In this document: one piece after another, positions 33,911 through 43,507 of the stretch | Position numbering within the stretch: the stretch's first letter is position 1 | Layout: each line of letters opens with the position of its first letter | Translations under genes and position numbers: made by a program | Source of the DNA: Clostridia bacterium | GTDB lineage: Bacteria > Bacillota > Clostridia > Christensenellales > Aristaeellaceae | Direction of reading: 5' to 3' | Length of the DNA: 64,000 nucleotides | Assembly (NCBI GenBank): GCA_900769075.1 | Contig: CAAGFE010000078.1 | Coordinates: forward strand, 52,096-116,095 | The notes under the pieces: generated by a model | Database searches by the model: none | What the model saw: only the letters and a program-made list of their open reading frames with translations | Told to the model about the DNA's origin: nothing

Positions 33911-35772
33911 TGCTTGTTCACCTCCTTGCGGGGATTCTTCCCGTTCATCGGGAAGGGGGGCATGCCGGGCTTCTTGGCCTGGCTGATCTTGTTGATGTCG
34001 TAGACCTCAATGTCCTTGTCGCTGTTGGTTTCATCGAAGTCACCGGAGCCGCTGGTCTGGGTTTCGTAGATTTCGCGGTAGATCTCGCTGGACTTCAGCA
34101 GGTTCTCGTGGGTATCGAAGGCCGCGATTTTGCCGTCCTCCATGACGATGATCCGATCCGCATCCTGGACGGAGGCAATGCGCTGGGCGATGATGATCTT
34201 GGTCGTGCCGGGGATGGCTTCCTTGAATGCTCGGCGGATCTTTGCGTCGGTGGCGGTGTCCACGGCGGAGGTGGAGTCATCCAGGATCAGCACGCGGGGG
34301 TTCTTCAGCAGGGCCCGGGCGATGCACAGGCGCTGCTTCTGGCCGCCGGAGACGTTCGCGCCGCCCTGCTCGATGTAGGTATCGTACTTGTCGGGCATCT
34401 TCTCGATGAATTCCTCCGCACAGGCCTGACGGCAGACTCTCCGGCATTCCTCCAGGGTGGCGTCTGCCTTGCCCCAGCGGAGATTATCCAGAATGGTCCC
34501 GGAGAACAGCACATTCTTCTGGAGCACCACGGCCACCTGATCGCGCAGCACCTCCATATCGTAGGCGCGCACATCCTGACCGCCGACGCACACGGAGCCA
34601 TCCGTCACGTCATAAAGGCGGCTGATCAGGCTGACCAGGGTGGATTTGCCGCAGCCGGTGCCGCCGATGATGCCGATGGTTTCGCCGGACCTGATGTGCA
34701 GGTTGATGTTCTCCAGAATATCCTCGCCGGAACCCTCCGAGTGATACTTGAAGTTCACGTTGTTGAAGTCGATGGAGCCGTCCTTTACCTCGGTGAGGGG
34801 CTTTTCGGGGTTATTCATGGAGGGTTCCTCGTCCAGCACCTCGATGATGCGCTTGCCGGCGGCGGAGGCCATGGTCAGGTTGATGAAAATCATCGAGAGC
34901 ATCATCAGAGTCATCAGGATGGACATGACGTAGGAGAACATGGCGCTCAGATCGCCCACCTGCATGCCGGAACCGGGCGTGCAGACCAGCTTTGCGCCGA
35001 ACCAGGAGAGCAGCAGGATCACGGTATAAACCGTACCCATCATGATCGGGTTGGCCAAGGCGATGACGTTTTCCGCCTGCACGAAGAGCTTGAAAACCCC
35101 GTTGGAGGCCTTCTGGAACTTCTCGGTTTCATGCTCCTCCCGGACGAAGGCCTTCACCACGCGGATGCCTCGCACATTTTCCTGCACGGAAGCGTTTAGC
35201 GCATCGTACTTCTTGAACACCTGGCTGAACAGCTTCGATACCGCACCGATCAGCAGCACCAGCACGATGCTCAGGAACACCAGCGCCACCAGGAAGATAG
35301 CAGACAGCTTTCGGGAAATCATCAGCGCGGCGACCAGGGAAAAAATCAGCGTCAGCGGTGCGCGCACGGCGATGCGGATGGCCATCTGGAAGGTGTTTTG
35401 GATGTTGGTCACATCCGTGGTCAGACGGGTCACCAAGCCGGCGGTGGAGAACTTGTCGATGTTGGCGAAGGAGAAGCGCTGAATATTCTGATACATGGCC
35501 TTGCGGAGATTCGCGCCAAAGCCGGTGGAGGCATGGCTGCCCAGATGGGCACAAGCCACGCCGAAAAACAGGCTCACCAGGGCCAGCAGCATCATCAGCA
35601 GGCCATACTTGACCAGCGCCCCCATGTTGTTTGCTTCGATGCCCTGGTTGATAAGCTGCGCCATCACCAGCGGGATCAGCACTTCCATCACGACCTCGCC
35701 CGCAGCGCAGATCGGCGTCAGAATCGCTGACCGCTTGTACTGCTTCACATAGGAAGCCAACTTCTTTACCAT
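33907..35772 (-). CDS. ABC exporter half-transporter, MdlA-like (first subunit)
   Basis: A 621-residue half-transporter. Six membrane segments precede the ATPase domain with Walker A GGTGCGKST, signature VSGGQKQRLCIARA and Walker B LILDDSTSAVD. The residue after Walker B is Asp-Ser rather than Glu, a degenerate catalytic site typical of one member of heterodimeric exporters. The partner has the normal Glu (DEATSS). The ATG at 35772 was chosen over an upstream TTG because AAAGGAT precedes it. It lies 36 bases after the marR-type gene. Confidence 0.93.
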   Translation of the reverse strand: MVKKLASYVKQYKRSAILTPICAAGEVVMEVLIPLVMAQLINQGIEANNMGALVKYGLLMMLLALVSLFFGVACAHLGSHASTGFGANLRKAMYQNIQRFSFANIDKFSTAGLVTRLTTDVTNIQNTFQMAIRIAVRAPLTLIFSLVAALMISRKLSAIFLVALVFLSIVLVLLIGAVSKLFSQVFKKYDALNASVQENVRGIRVVKAFVREEHETEKFQKASNGVFKLFVQAENVIALANPIMMGTVYTVILLLSWFGAKLVCTPGSGMQVGDLSAMFSYVMSILMTLMMLSMIFINLTMASAAGKRIIEVLDEEPSMNNPEKPLTEVKDGSIDFNNVNFKYHSEGSGEDILENINLHIRSGETIGIIGGTGCGKSTLVSLISRLYDVTDGSVCVGGQDVRAYDMEVLRDQVAVVLQKNVLFSGTILDNLRWGKADATLEECRRVCRQACAEEFIEKMPDKYDTYIEQGGANVSGGQKQRLCIARALLKNPRVLILDDSTSAVDTATDAKIRRAFKEAIPGTTKIIIAQRIASVQDADRIIVMEDGKIAAFDTHENLLKSSEIYREIYETQTSGSGDFDETNSDKDIEVYDINKISQAKKPGMPPFPMNGKNPRKEVNKQ

Positions 35773-35808
35773 ATGTGATGTATCCTTTCTGTGATTATGC
35801 AACGGGAA

Positions 35809-36237
35809 TCATTTGACGGCCTCGTATACCTTTTTTAAGCAGGAGAGGAACTGGGCCTTTTCCTCCTCCGTGAGTAGGGCGGTCAGGCGGGCTTCGGAAT
35901 CCACGATCTGCTGCCGACTCAGCGCGTTCAGCCGCACGCCTTCCGCCGTCAGGCGCACCAGCTTGATGCGCTTGTCCGCCGGATCGCTCAGGGCCTCGAT
36001 CAGCCCCTTCTTTTCCAGCCGGACAACCAGTCCTGCCACGGTGGACTGGGCCGCGCCGAAGTGTTCCTCCAGCTCCTTGAGGGACAGGGTGTTTCCTGCT
36101 GTGCGGGCAAGCTGGATCAAAACGCGATCCTGCTGCATGGTCAGGTTGAGGGCCTGGAGATTGTTGTTGGCTTCCTTCGCCAGCGCGTTGTCAATGCGCT
36201 TGATGTACCAGCCGTAGCCTGCAATCGGTGTTTCCAT
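35809..36237 (-). CDS. MarR-family transcriptional regulator
   Basis: A 142-residue winged-helix regulator. The DNA-recognition region is LKELEEHFGAAQSTVAGLVVRLEKKGLIE and the beta-wing is PADKRIKLVRLTAEG. It is the first gene of a marR-ABC-ABC operon. The promoter just upstream is embedded in a perfect inverted repeat, so autorepression relieved by a ligand is the likely mode, as in other MarR-controlled efflux operons. Confidence 0.93.
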   Translation of the reverse strand: METPIAGYGWYIKRIDNALAKEANNNLQALNLTMQQDRVLIQLARTAGNTLSLKELEEHFGAAQSTVAGLVVRLEKKGLIEALSDPADKRIKLVRLTAEGVRLNALSRQQIVDSEARLTALLTEEEKAQFLSCLKKVYEAVK

Positions 36238-36269
36238 GCTATACCTCCTTCCACTATGATACGGTCAGC

Positions 36270-36298
36270 ATTATACAGGAATAATCGCATGGTGTCAA
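36270..36298 (-). promoter_or_regulatory. Consensus promoter of the marR-ABC operon
   Basis: On the minus strand: TTGACA (36298-36293), a 17-base spacer and TATAAT (36275-36270). All twelve hexamer positions match consensus. Confidence 0.93.
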
Positions 36299-36310
36299 TA
36301 GCATGCGATT
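36283..36310. promoter_or_regulatory. Putative MarR operator over the -35 element
   Basis: AATCGCATG-N10-CATGCGATT is a perfect 9-bp inverted repeat. The -35 hexamer lies in its centre, so a bound dimer would exclude RNA polymerase. Confidence 0.8.
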
Positions 36311-36347
36311 GAATTCATGTTCTGTTCACATTCCTCCGGATCGCAGC

Positions 36348-36370
36348 AAAAAACCGCCCCGAAGGACGGT
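36348..36370 (-). terminator. Terminator after the small kinase gene
   Basis: On the minus strand ACCGTCC-TTCG-GGGCGGT is followed by TTTTTT. Confidence 0.85.
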
Positions 36371-36374
36371 CATG

Positions 36375-36893
36375 CTATTCAATGCAGAATTGCCCTGTGC
36401 GCACCCGATAGATTTCCTCCCGGACGGTCAGTCCCGTGATGTCCAGCAGATGACCTTGATTCTCCGGCATGGAAATGAGCTTCCCGCGCAGGAACAGGGC
36501 ACGGTCGATCAGCCAGGCGTCGCCCCGCGCTTTCAGCCGGGTCCGCAGCGTTTCCTCGGAGGCGGTCAGTACAATGTAGTGCAACGCTGCGCCATATTCC
36601 CCGGCAAGGGCGATCACCCGGGGCAATTCATCCTCCACGATGTAGTCGATCACCACGTCCACGCCCATTGTGAGCGCGCGGCGGGCCACGGAAAACAAGC
36701 AGTCCCAGTTGAATGGGAGGATGTCCTCCCAAGGGACGGGAGGCACGGCGGGGTTCTGCGCCTCCACAAAGCCGGCCTGGAAGTCATCTCCGTGGATGAG
36801 GTAGACCTGCGTATCCAGCGTGGCGGCGAAGGCTGACGTCAGCGTCGTCTTTCCGCAGCCGCAGGGTCCCGAGAACAGATAGATACTTGGCAT
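36375..36893 (-). CDS. Small P-loop kinase-like ATPase
   Basis: A 172-residue P-loop protein, close to small nucleotide or shikimate/uridine-type kinases (AAA_33-like). Walker A is GPCGCGKTT at about residues 9-17, then an HGDDF segment near residue 35 that may contact substrate. An R-rich lid region (ETLRTRLKARGDAW) follows. The substrate is unknown. It starts one base after the upstream pyrophosphatase stop, so it is probably coupled to it. The frame is open further upstream but inside that gene. Confidence 0.75.
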   Translation of the reverse strand: MPSIYLFSGPCGCGKTTLTSAFAATLDTQVYLIHGDDFQAGFVEAQNPAVPPVPWEDILPFNWDCLFSVARRALTMGVDVVIDYIVEDELPRVIALAGEYGAALHYIVLTASEETLRTRLKARGDAWLIDRALFLRGKLISMPENQGHLLDITGLTVREEIYRVRTGQFCIE

Positions 36894-36894
36894 A

Positions 36895-38514
36895 TCAGCC
36901 CCACAGCGCCGCCAGGGCAGGCACGATCTGCTTCTTCCGGCTGACCACGCCGGGCAGGAACACATGGTGATCCGTCGTTTTCCCGGTGTTGAAGGCCTGT
37001 TCGATGGCCTCCTCTTCGCCCAGGAAAACCAGCTCCGTGCCGCAGCGCAGCACATCGGTCAGCATCATCATCACGGTGTCGAAGCCCCGCAGCGCCTTCA
37101 GCCTGGCCATCGCGGGGAGAATCTCGTCCAGCCGGGCCAGCAGCGCATCGGTTTCCAGACAGGTGATCTGGCAGATTCCCAGCGCATGCCCGGCAATGTG
37201 GAACTCCTTGAAGTCGGTGTTGATCAGCTCTTCCACCGGCTTATCCACGCCGGAAACGGCGGAGAACATCTCCCGGCCCAGCGTGTCCAGGTCGAGGCCG
37301 GCGATCCGGGCCAGGCGTTCGGCAATCCGCCTGTCCCGCGGGGTGCAGGTGGGGGATTTGAACAGCACCGTGTCCGACAGGATCGCCGCCGCCATCAGCC
37401 CTGCCAGCTTTTCCGAGGGCTGCAAACCGCGCTCCTGGAACATGGTGGCCACGATGGTTGTGGTGGAGCCCACCGGCTCGTTACGCATGAATACCGGGTG
37501 ACCGGTCTGCACATCCGCCAGGCGGTGGTGGTCGATGATCGCCACGATTTCCGCCTGATCCAGCCCCGGGATGGACTGGCTCTTCTCGTTGTGATCCACC
37601 AGCACCACGCGCTTGCGCTTGGGCCGCAGCAGGTGATAGCGGCTCAGCGTGCCGACGACCCGCTCCCGGTGGTCGATGATGGGGTAGGAGCGATAGCGGC
37701 TTTGCAAAACGGTATCGCGCACATCGTCGATGAAGTCGTTCAGATGGAAGAACACCAGATCCTGCGTCTGGGCGATGCGGCTGACGGGAATGGCCTGGTA
37801 GATCATCCGCGCGGCGCGGTAGGCGTCGCAGGGGGTGACGATCACGCAGGTCTGGCTGTGGAGGTTGAGGAATTTTTCCGGCACAGCGCCCTGGCAAACG
37901 ATGATGCAGCTGGCCTTGCGCCGCAGCGCTTCCTCGATGACGTCCTCCTGCTCTCCGCAGAGAAGGATGGCTCCCTCCGGCACGCCGCGAAGCAGTTCGC
38001 CCGCATGGGGGAGGGCGATGACCACCTCGCCGGAAATCGTGTCGAAGCTGTCCTCCTCATTGTTGACGATGTGGCCCTCCAGGGCGGACAGCAGGTTGAA
38101 CACCGGTACGTCGGTCACCCGGGGAGAGGAGATGGATTCCATGTCGCTTTCAGCCACGCTGCCGGCGGTGAGCATCCCGAACAGGCTGCCGTCCTCCCGG
38201 GTGACGGGCAGGGCGGACAGGGATTGATGGCTTCGCAGCATCTGCCAGGCATGGCTCACCGGCACCTGCTCCCCAACGGTGGGCGGGGTGTCGAACTCGA
38301 TGTCCCTCACCTGGGTGCGAACGGTGGTGAGCAGCAGCGGCGGCTCAAAGCCGAAACGCTTGAGCAGAAACCGGCTCTCATCGTTGGGCTGGCCCAGCAT
38401 CGCAGCCACATAATCATGCTCGCCCAGGGCGTTGTTCAGTGCCGCATAGGCCATGGCCGACACGATGGAGTCCGTGTCGGGATTGCGATGACCGCACACA
38501 TAAATCGGATCCAT
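36895..38514 (-). CDS. Manganese-dependent inorganic pyrophosphatase with CBS and DRTGG domains
   Basis: A family-II (DHH) pyrophosphatase of 539 aa, hydrolysing PPi in the cytosol. The DHH domain starts GHRNPDTDSIVSAMAYA. A CBS pair interrupted by a DRTGG domain (about residues 70-295) follows, giving adenine-nucleotide control in known relatives. The second part has DHHRLADVQ and SGVDKPVEELI-type DHHA2 residues. GGAGG precedes the ATG at 38514. The frame stays open upstream but lacks a better start. A kinase-like gene follows by one base. Confidence 0.93.
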   Translation of the reverse strand: MDPIYVCGHRNPDTDSIVSAMAYAALNNALGEHDYVAAMLGQPNDESRFLLKRFGFEPPLLLTTVRTQVRDIEFDTPPTVGEQVPVSHAWQMLRSHQSLSALPVTREDGSLFGMLTAGSVAESDMESISSPRVTDVPVFNLLSALEGHIVNNEEDSFDTISGEVVIALPHAGELLRGVPEGAILLCGEQEDVIEEALRRKASCIIVCQGAVPEKFLNLHSQTCVIVTPCDAYRAARMIYQAIPVSRIAQTQDLVFFHLNDFIDDVRDTVLQSRYRSYPIIDHRERVVGTLSRYHLLRPKRKRVVLVDHNEKSQSIPGLDQAEIVAIIDHHRLADVQTGHPVFMRNEPVGSTTTIVATMFQERGLQPSEKLAGLMAAAILSDTVLFKSPTCTPRDRRIAERLARIAGLDLDTLGREMFSAVSGVDKPVEELINTDFKEFHIAGHALGICQITCLETDALLARLDEILPAMARLKALRGFDTVMMMLTDVLRCGTELVFLGEEEAIEQAFNTGKTTDHHVFLPGVVSRKKQIVPALAALWG

Positions 38515-38530
38515 GGCTTGCCCTCCTTCG

Positions 38531-39445
38531 TCATTCAAAGAAGTCGTCATCCTCAGCCACGACCGTCCAGGCGTCCGCATCCAGATAGCGCTTTTCCTCG
38601 CACTGGCGGTTAATGAGCTTCTGCGTTTCAATGTTGGCGATGCCCAGCACCTTCAGCCCGTTGGCGGTCTGGAACCGGGTGATGGCATCCTGGGTGTTGG
38701 CGCCGTAGTGGCCGGTGATGCTGTCCTCCGTCAGCCAGCCGAGGTAAACCAGCTTTTCCTGCAGCTCGGTGACCTTGGCGCCCGTATTGCCGAAGCGCAT
38801 CGTCCAGTCCGCCACGTCGTGCACCGTTCCGTAGCCGAGGATCTTCTTGTCTGCAATGGAGTAGGTCACCCGGGCGACGGCAACGGGATTGTTGCCCTCG
38901 ATGCAGTGGATGAGCACATTGCCGTTTTTGTCCCGGGTGGCGTATTCTACCATGGCGACGTGGGAGGTGTTGCCGTCACTGGTCCAGGAGAAGAACACCC
39001 AGTCACCGGGCTGGGGGATGTATTCCCCGGCGGTGATGAAAGAATCCGCCCCCTTGAACCATTGATAGCCCCATTCATCCAGATTGCCGTTGCGGGAAAT
39101 CCACCGGCCCTGCTTGATGAACCAGCGCATGCCGGTATTCTGCCCGGAATAGAGCGGATACACGTTCTGCAGCAGCTCCGTGCCGTAGGTCTTATCCACC
39201 TGATCGACGCACCAGCACAGGAATTCCGCGCACCACTGTGCGTAGGCGTCTCCCCAGTATTCGCCGTACTTGGAAAACCCGTGGGCACCCTCCCGATAGC
39301 CGACCTCGCCCTCAGCCACAGCAAGCAGCCGGGTCACATACTCCGGCACGGGCCATTGGGGACGCAGGGGGGTATCGCCGGCATCCTCCGCCAAGGCGGC
39401 AGGAATCACCAGGCACATCAGCACAATGGCAATCAAGCGCTTCAT
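38531..39445 (-). CDS. Secreted CHAP-like cell wall hydrolase with a peptidoglycan-binding domain
   Basis: A 304-residue exported protein. Residues 1-20 are a signal peptide. Residues ~25-200 resemble a CHAP/NlpC-like amidase: WCAEFLCWCVDQV carries a candidate catalytic Cys, and HVAMVEY the His. Residues ~215-290 form a peptidoglycan-binding domain (LQEKLVYLGWL, NTQDAITRFQTANGL). It probably cleaves or binds peptidoglycan at the cell surface. The ATG at 39445 has GAGGAG at the right distance; the one two codons earlier does not. Confidence 0.85.
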   Translation of the reverse strand: MKRLIAIVLMCLVIPAALAEDAGDTPLRPQWPVPEYVTRLLAVAEGEVGYREGAHGFSKYGEYWGDAYAQWCAEFLCWCVDQVDKTYGTELLQNVYPLYSGQNTGMRWFIKQGRWISRNGNLDEWGYQWFKGADSFITAGEYIPQPGDWVFFSWTSDGNTSHVAMVEYATRDKNGNVLIHCIEGNNPVAVARVTYSIADKKILGYGTVHDVADWTMRFGNTGAKVTELQEKLVYLGWLTEDSITGHYGANTQDAITRFQTANGLKVLGIANIETQKLINRQCEEKRYLDADAWTVVAEDDDFFE

Positions 39446-39477
39446 GGTCATGCTCCTCGTTGTTTCATTGGTGTCCC

Positions 39478-40173
39478 TCAAAGGCGGATGGGCACCGTGC
39501 GGACGATCTCGGCGGAATCTGCCGTGACCCGGCAGCATGCCCCGACGATGCGAACCCCTGCCCCGTGCGCCTCGCGCAGGGCCTCAGCAAAGGCCGGATC
39601 GGTACGGTCGTTGGGTATCAGCCCGATGGCGTCCTCCCTCATAATAACGAAGCAAAGTCCTGCTTCCATCCCGGATTTCGCCGCCTGGATCAGCCCGTGG
39701 AGATGCTTGGCTCCCCGGGAGGTGGTCGCATCCGGAAAGCAGGCCAGCCCATCCTCGTCAAAGAGCGTGACGCCCTTCACCTCAATCAGTCCGCAGGGCC
39801 TGTCACCGCCGCCTGCCCTCCAGTACGCCAGGTCGAACCGGGAATCCCCATGGGAGTACTCGCTGCGCAGGGCGGAAAGCTCCCCCCAGCCGCCCCTTTC
39901 CGCCCACTCCCGGGCGATCAGGTTCGGGGCCTGGGAATCGATGTTGACGATGCGCCCGTCCTTTTCCACCGCGACCAGGTCGTACAGGGTTTTCCGTGCG
40001 TTGTTGGCGGATTTCTCCAGCCAGCATGCCGCGCCGGGAACGAGCAGTTCCCGCAGCCTGCCGGTGTTTTTCACATGCACGGCGGTTTCCTCGCTGTCCA
40101 CCAGGCATTTTGCGATAAAGCGATTGACCCGGCACAGAAAACTGCACTGGGTCAAGGCGTGATAGAGCTTCAT
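39478..40173 (-). CDS. sfsA: SfsA-family protein (sugar fermentation stimulation protein)
   Basis: A 231-residue SfsA-type protein, a restriction-nuclease-like fold. Segments NRFIAKCLVDSEETAVHVKNTGRLRELLVPG, YDLVAVEKDGRIVNIDSQAPN and the putative active site VKGVTLFDEDGLACFPDATTSRGAKHL are family hallmarks. Its biochemical role is not settled; E. coli SfsA affects maltose gene expression. The ATG overlaps the stop of the VanW-type gene by four bases, so they are coupled. Confidence 0.93.
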   Translation of the reverse strand: MKLYHALTQCSFLCRVNRFIAKCLVDSEETAVHVKNTGRLRELLVPGAACWLEKSANNARKTLYDLVAVEKDGRIVNIDSQAPNLIAREWAERGGWGELSALRSEYSHGDSRFDLAYWRAGGGDRPCGLIEVKGVTLFDEDGLACFPDATTSRGAKHLHGLIQAAKSGMEAGLCFVIMREDAIGLIPNDRTDPAFAEALREAHGAGVRIVGACCRVTADSAEIVRTVPIRL

Positions 40174-41504
40174 TGGGCGGCCTCGATATCTGCGCGGTAA
40201 ATCAGCCAGCACAGCGCGCCGTCGTAGTTGGTGTGGCCTTCCAGGCGGATGGGGAAGTCGTAATCGTTGCGGAAGACCAGGTTCAGTTCACTGTTGCCGA
40301 CGGCGGCGTCCACATGCATGGGCAGGTAGGGCGCGCCGTTATCGCCATGGGCGCGGCGGTAGATGATTTTGATGCCGGGGCACTGCAGCAGCGCGTTGTA
40401 CAGCGTGGAGGACACCTGACAGGTGCCGCCGCCGGGGCTGAGGGTGGTGCCGCCGTCCACCAGGGCGCCGGCCAGCAGATAGCCGTTCTCCACGGTGTAG
40501 GGGCCCATCAGGTCGTTGGCGTCGGCGGTCTGACCGGGCTGAAGGACGATGGACATGCGCTGGATGCCCACGTCGATGTTCACCATGCGGTTCTGAATGG
40601 TTTCGCTGCTGTTCACTTTGTAATAGGAAGTATAGGCAGCGATGGGGGTATCATCGTTCAGCGGTTCGTCCGTGGGGGACACCAACCGCAGGTCCTCCAG
40701 CTCGCTGATATGAATATAGCCGTAGGTACGCCAGTAGTTGACCACCGCCCATTCGCCCACGAACTTCCAGATGGAAAGGGTGGTGCCGGGCTTGAGCAGG
40801 GCCCAGTTGGCGGGCTCGTCAAAGCTCATGCTGGCCCGGACATAGGCGTCCGTTTTGGTGGTGGCGACGTACTGGTGCTTCTGCACACCGTAGGGGGGCG
40901 TGTTGACCGGGTCCACCGTCGAAACGTTCAGCAGGCGATGACGTTTGACATAGCCGATCTTGCCCTTGTAGCGGACGATGACCCACAGGGGATCCACATA
41001 AAGCACATCCACCCGCGTTGCGCTGCCCACGCGGAACAAGCGATCCACATAGATGCTGCGAACCGGGTAGGCTGAGGTAAACTCCTTGAGCGTGGCGGTG
41101 TAGAGCGCGGGGGATTTCAGGTCAAAATCCTCGACGGTTTTGAGCGGATAGGTTTCCCCCACCACCTCCGGCAGGTTGTACTCGTCAAAGATCACGCGCC
41201 CATCCTGAATATAAATCGCATCGCGGTATGTTCCGTTGGGCAGTTTCAGCACGGTGCCGTAGTACCACTCGTACCAGTCGCTCAGCTTCATCTCCTTGCC
41301 GTTGGGCTCCGTGGGCAGCGGGGACGGCGGAACGGTATATTCAATCCCGCGGGGCGGCAGTGTTTCATAAGCGCTGGGGGCGGCAGTGGCCTCGGGCAGG
41401 GGAGCTGGAGTCGAATCCGGGGTTGATTCGGCCCCGGCGATGGGGAATATCGTCGTCAGCAGCATGCCTGCAAGCAAAAATGCCGTGGCACGTTTGCACA
41501 TCAT
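40170..41504 (-). CDS. VanW-family exported protein with SH3-like domains
   Basis: A 444-residue exported protein with a signal peptide (~1-25) and a Ser/Thr/Pro-rich linker (about 28-75). The central part holds two SH3-like regions (VRYKGKIGYVKRHRLL, AVVNYWRTYGYIHISELE). The C-terminal VanW domain (about 320-430) includes LSPGGGTCQVSSTLYNALLQ. VanW proteins occur in glycopeptide-resistance and spore or cell-wall loci, with unknown biochemistry. GGAGG is 7 bases before the ATG at 41504. It is coupled to sfsA. Confidence 0.9.
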   Translation of the reverse strand: MMCKRATAFLLAGMLLTTIFPIAGAESTPDSTPAPLPEATAAPSAYETLPPRGIEYTVPPSPLPTEPNGKEMKLSDWYEWYYGTVLKLPNGTYRDAIYIQDGRVIFDEYNLPEVVGETYPLKTVEDFDLKSPALYTATLKEFTSAYPVRSIYVDRLFRVGSATRVDVLYVDPLWVIVRYKGKIGYVKRHRLLNVSTVDPVNTPPYGVQKHQYVATTKTDAYVRASMSFDEPANWALLKPGTTLSIWKFVGEWAVVNYWRTYGYIHISELEDLRLVSPTDEPLNDDTPIAAYTSYYKVNSSETIQNRMVNIDVGIQRMSIVLQPGQTADANDLMGPYTVENGYLLAGALVDGGTTLSPGGGTCQVSSTLYNALLQCPGIKIIYRRAHGDNGAPYLPMHVDAAVGNSELNLVFRNDYDFPIRLEGHTNYDGALCWLIYRADIEAAQ

Positions 41505-41686
41505 AGCGCGTCCTCCAATTCTGAAAGCTGCAGCAGCAGCAGAATGCACTGAAGTACATTATACCATTTCGCCCCATGTCCCGCAAGGGGGAAGGCCGCT
41601 GAATTTACGTTTCTCCCCCAGGTTTTACAATGTCGTCACTTTCTCCGAAGAAAAAAGACGAAAAACGGAAATACGGACATTTTCTA

Positions 41687-41715
41687 TTGATTTTGCGCGA
41701 CCGTTCGGGTATAAT
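41687..41715 (+). promoter_or_regulatory. Promoter of fhs
   Basis: TTGATT (41687-41692), a 17-base spacer and TATAAT (41710-41715), 64 bases before the start codon. Confidence 0.8.
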
Positions 41716-41778
41716 GGGCTGCGGAAGCCTGCTTGAGTAACCTAACCAACCGAAATAAGCATGCAAAGGAGACATTCG

Positions 41779-43446
41779 ATGCCTACTGATATTCAGATCG
41801 CCCAGGCGGCCACGCCCCGCCGCATTGATGAAATCGCCTGCAATGCCGGTATCCCCGAGGAAGCGCTCTTCCCCTACGGCCGCTATGTGGCCAAGGTCGA
41901 TCCCCTCAAAATCACCGGGGAGCAGAAGGCCAGGCTGATCCTGGTCACCGCCATCAACCCCACGCCCGCGGGCGAGGGCAAGACCACCGTGTCCGTGGGC
42001 CTGGCGGACGGCATGACCAAAATCGGCAAGAAGGCGATGCTGGCCCTGCGGGAGCCCAGCCTGGGCCCGGTCTTTGGCGTGAAGGGCGGCGCGACCGGCG
42101 GCGGTTATGCCCAGGTGCTGCCCATGGAGTCCATCAACCTCCACTTCACCGGCGATCTGCATGCCATCACCGCTGCGAACAACCTCCTCGCCGCGATGGT
42201 GGACAACCACATCCAGCAGGGGAACAAGCTGGGGATTGATCCCCGTCAGGTGAGCTGGCGGCGCTGCCTGGATGTGAATGACCGACAGCTGCGCTCCATC
42301 GTGTCCGGCCTTGGCGGAAAGATGAACGGCATGCCCCGGGAGGACGGCTTCGATATCACCGCCGCCTCCGAGGTCATGGCAGTGTTCTGCCTGGCCAGGG
42401 ATCTGAACGACCTCAAGGCTCGCCTGGCCCGCCTGCAGGTGGCCCGCACCTTTGCCGGAACCCCCGTCACCGCGGCTGATCTTCATGCCGAAGGCGCCAT
42501 GGCGGCCCTGCTGCGGGACGCCATCCAGCCCAATCTGGTGCAGACCATCGACGGAACCCCTTGCCTGATGCATGGCGGCCCCTTCGCCAACATCGCCCAC
42601 GGCTGCAACTCAGTCATCGCTACCACCACCGCCATGAAGCTGGCGGATTATGTGGTCACCGAGGCGGGCTTCGGCGCTGATCTGGGCGCGGAGAAGTTCC
42701 TGGACATCAAGTGCCGCATGTCCGGCCTGTGGCCCGATGCGGTGGTGATCGTCGCCACCGTGCGTGCCCTCAAGTCCCACGGCGGCGTGCTGAAGGCCGA
42801 TCTGGGCCGGGAGAATGTCGAAGCGGTCGAACGCGGCATGGCGAACCTGCTGGCCCATATTGATCACGTCCGCAATGTGTGGAAGCGTCCCGTCATCGTG
42901 GCGATGAATCGCTTCCTCACCGATACCGAGGCGGAACTGGCCGTCATCCGCAGCGCCTGTGAAAAGGCGGGCGCGCCGGTGGAACTGTGCGACGGCTGGG
43001 CCAAGGGCGGCGAAGGCGTAAAGGAGCTGGCTGCGCTGGTCTGCGATACCGTGGACAAGCAGGAGAAGGCTGCCCCCTCCTTCACCTACGAGGATGATTT
43101 GCCCCTGGCGGACAAGATCCGCGCGGTCGCCCAGCGCATCTACGGCGCGAAGGATGTGAACTTTGCCGGCAGTACCCTGAAGCAGCTGGAGAATTTTGAG
43201 GCGGAGGGTTGGGCGAAGGCACCGGTCTGCATCGCCAAAACCCAGTATTCCTTCTCCGATAACCCCAAGGCGCTGGGCGCGCCCAAGGATTTCACGCTGA
43301 ACATCCGTCAGGTGCGTCTGAACGCTGGCGCGGGCTTCATTGTGGCCTTCGCGGGGGACATCATCGCCATGCCCGGATTGCCCAAGGTGCCCGCCGCAGA
43401 GGGCATCGACGTGACCGAGGACGGCGTGATTACCGGCCTGTTCTGA
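41779..43446 (+). CDS. fhs: Formate-tetrahydrofolate ligase
   Basis: ATP-dependent ligation of formate to tetrahydrofolate, in one-carbon metabolism and purine or acetogenic pathways (555 aa, normal length). The P-loop TPAGEGKTT lies at residues 62-70. REPSLGPVFGVKGGATGGGYAQVLPME and the end FAGDIIAMPGLPKVPAA are invariant family segments. AAAGGAG sits before the ATG at 41779; an ATG at 41761 is in frame but has no site. It serves the same one-carbon pool as the purine gene purC in this window. Confidence 0.97.
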   Translation: MPTDIQIAQAATPRRIDEIACNAGIPEEALFPYGRYVAKVDPLKITGEQKARLILVTAINPTPAGEGKTTVSVGLADGMTKIGKKAMLALREPSLGPVFGVKGGATGGGYAQVLPMESINLHFTGDLHAITAANNLLAAMVDNHIQQGNKLGIDPRQVSWRRCLDVNDRQLRSIVSGLGGKMNGMPREDGFDITAASEVMAVFCLARDLNDLKARLARLQVARTFAGTPVTAADLHAEGAMAALLRDAIQPNLVQTIDGTPCLMHGGPFANIAHGCNSVIATTTAMKLADYVVTEAGFGADLGAEKFLDIKCRMSGLWPDAVVIVATVRALKSHGGVLKADLGRENVEAVERGMANLLAHIDHVRNVWKRPVIVAMNRFLTDTEAELAVIRSACEKAGAPVELCDGWAKGGEGVKELAALVCDTVDKQEKAAPSFTYEDDLPLADKIRAVAQRIYGAKDVNFAGSTLKQLENFEAEGWAKAPVCIAKTQYSFSDNPKALGAPKDFTLNIRQVRLNAGAGFIVAFAGDIIAMPGLPKVPAAEGIDVTEDGVITGLF

Positions 43447-43507
43447 GGTGGGCTGCAATTCATCCCCGCACGGGGAGCGGTGTCCGTATTTGTAAAGGAG
43501 CGATTTC

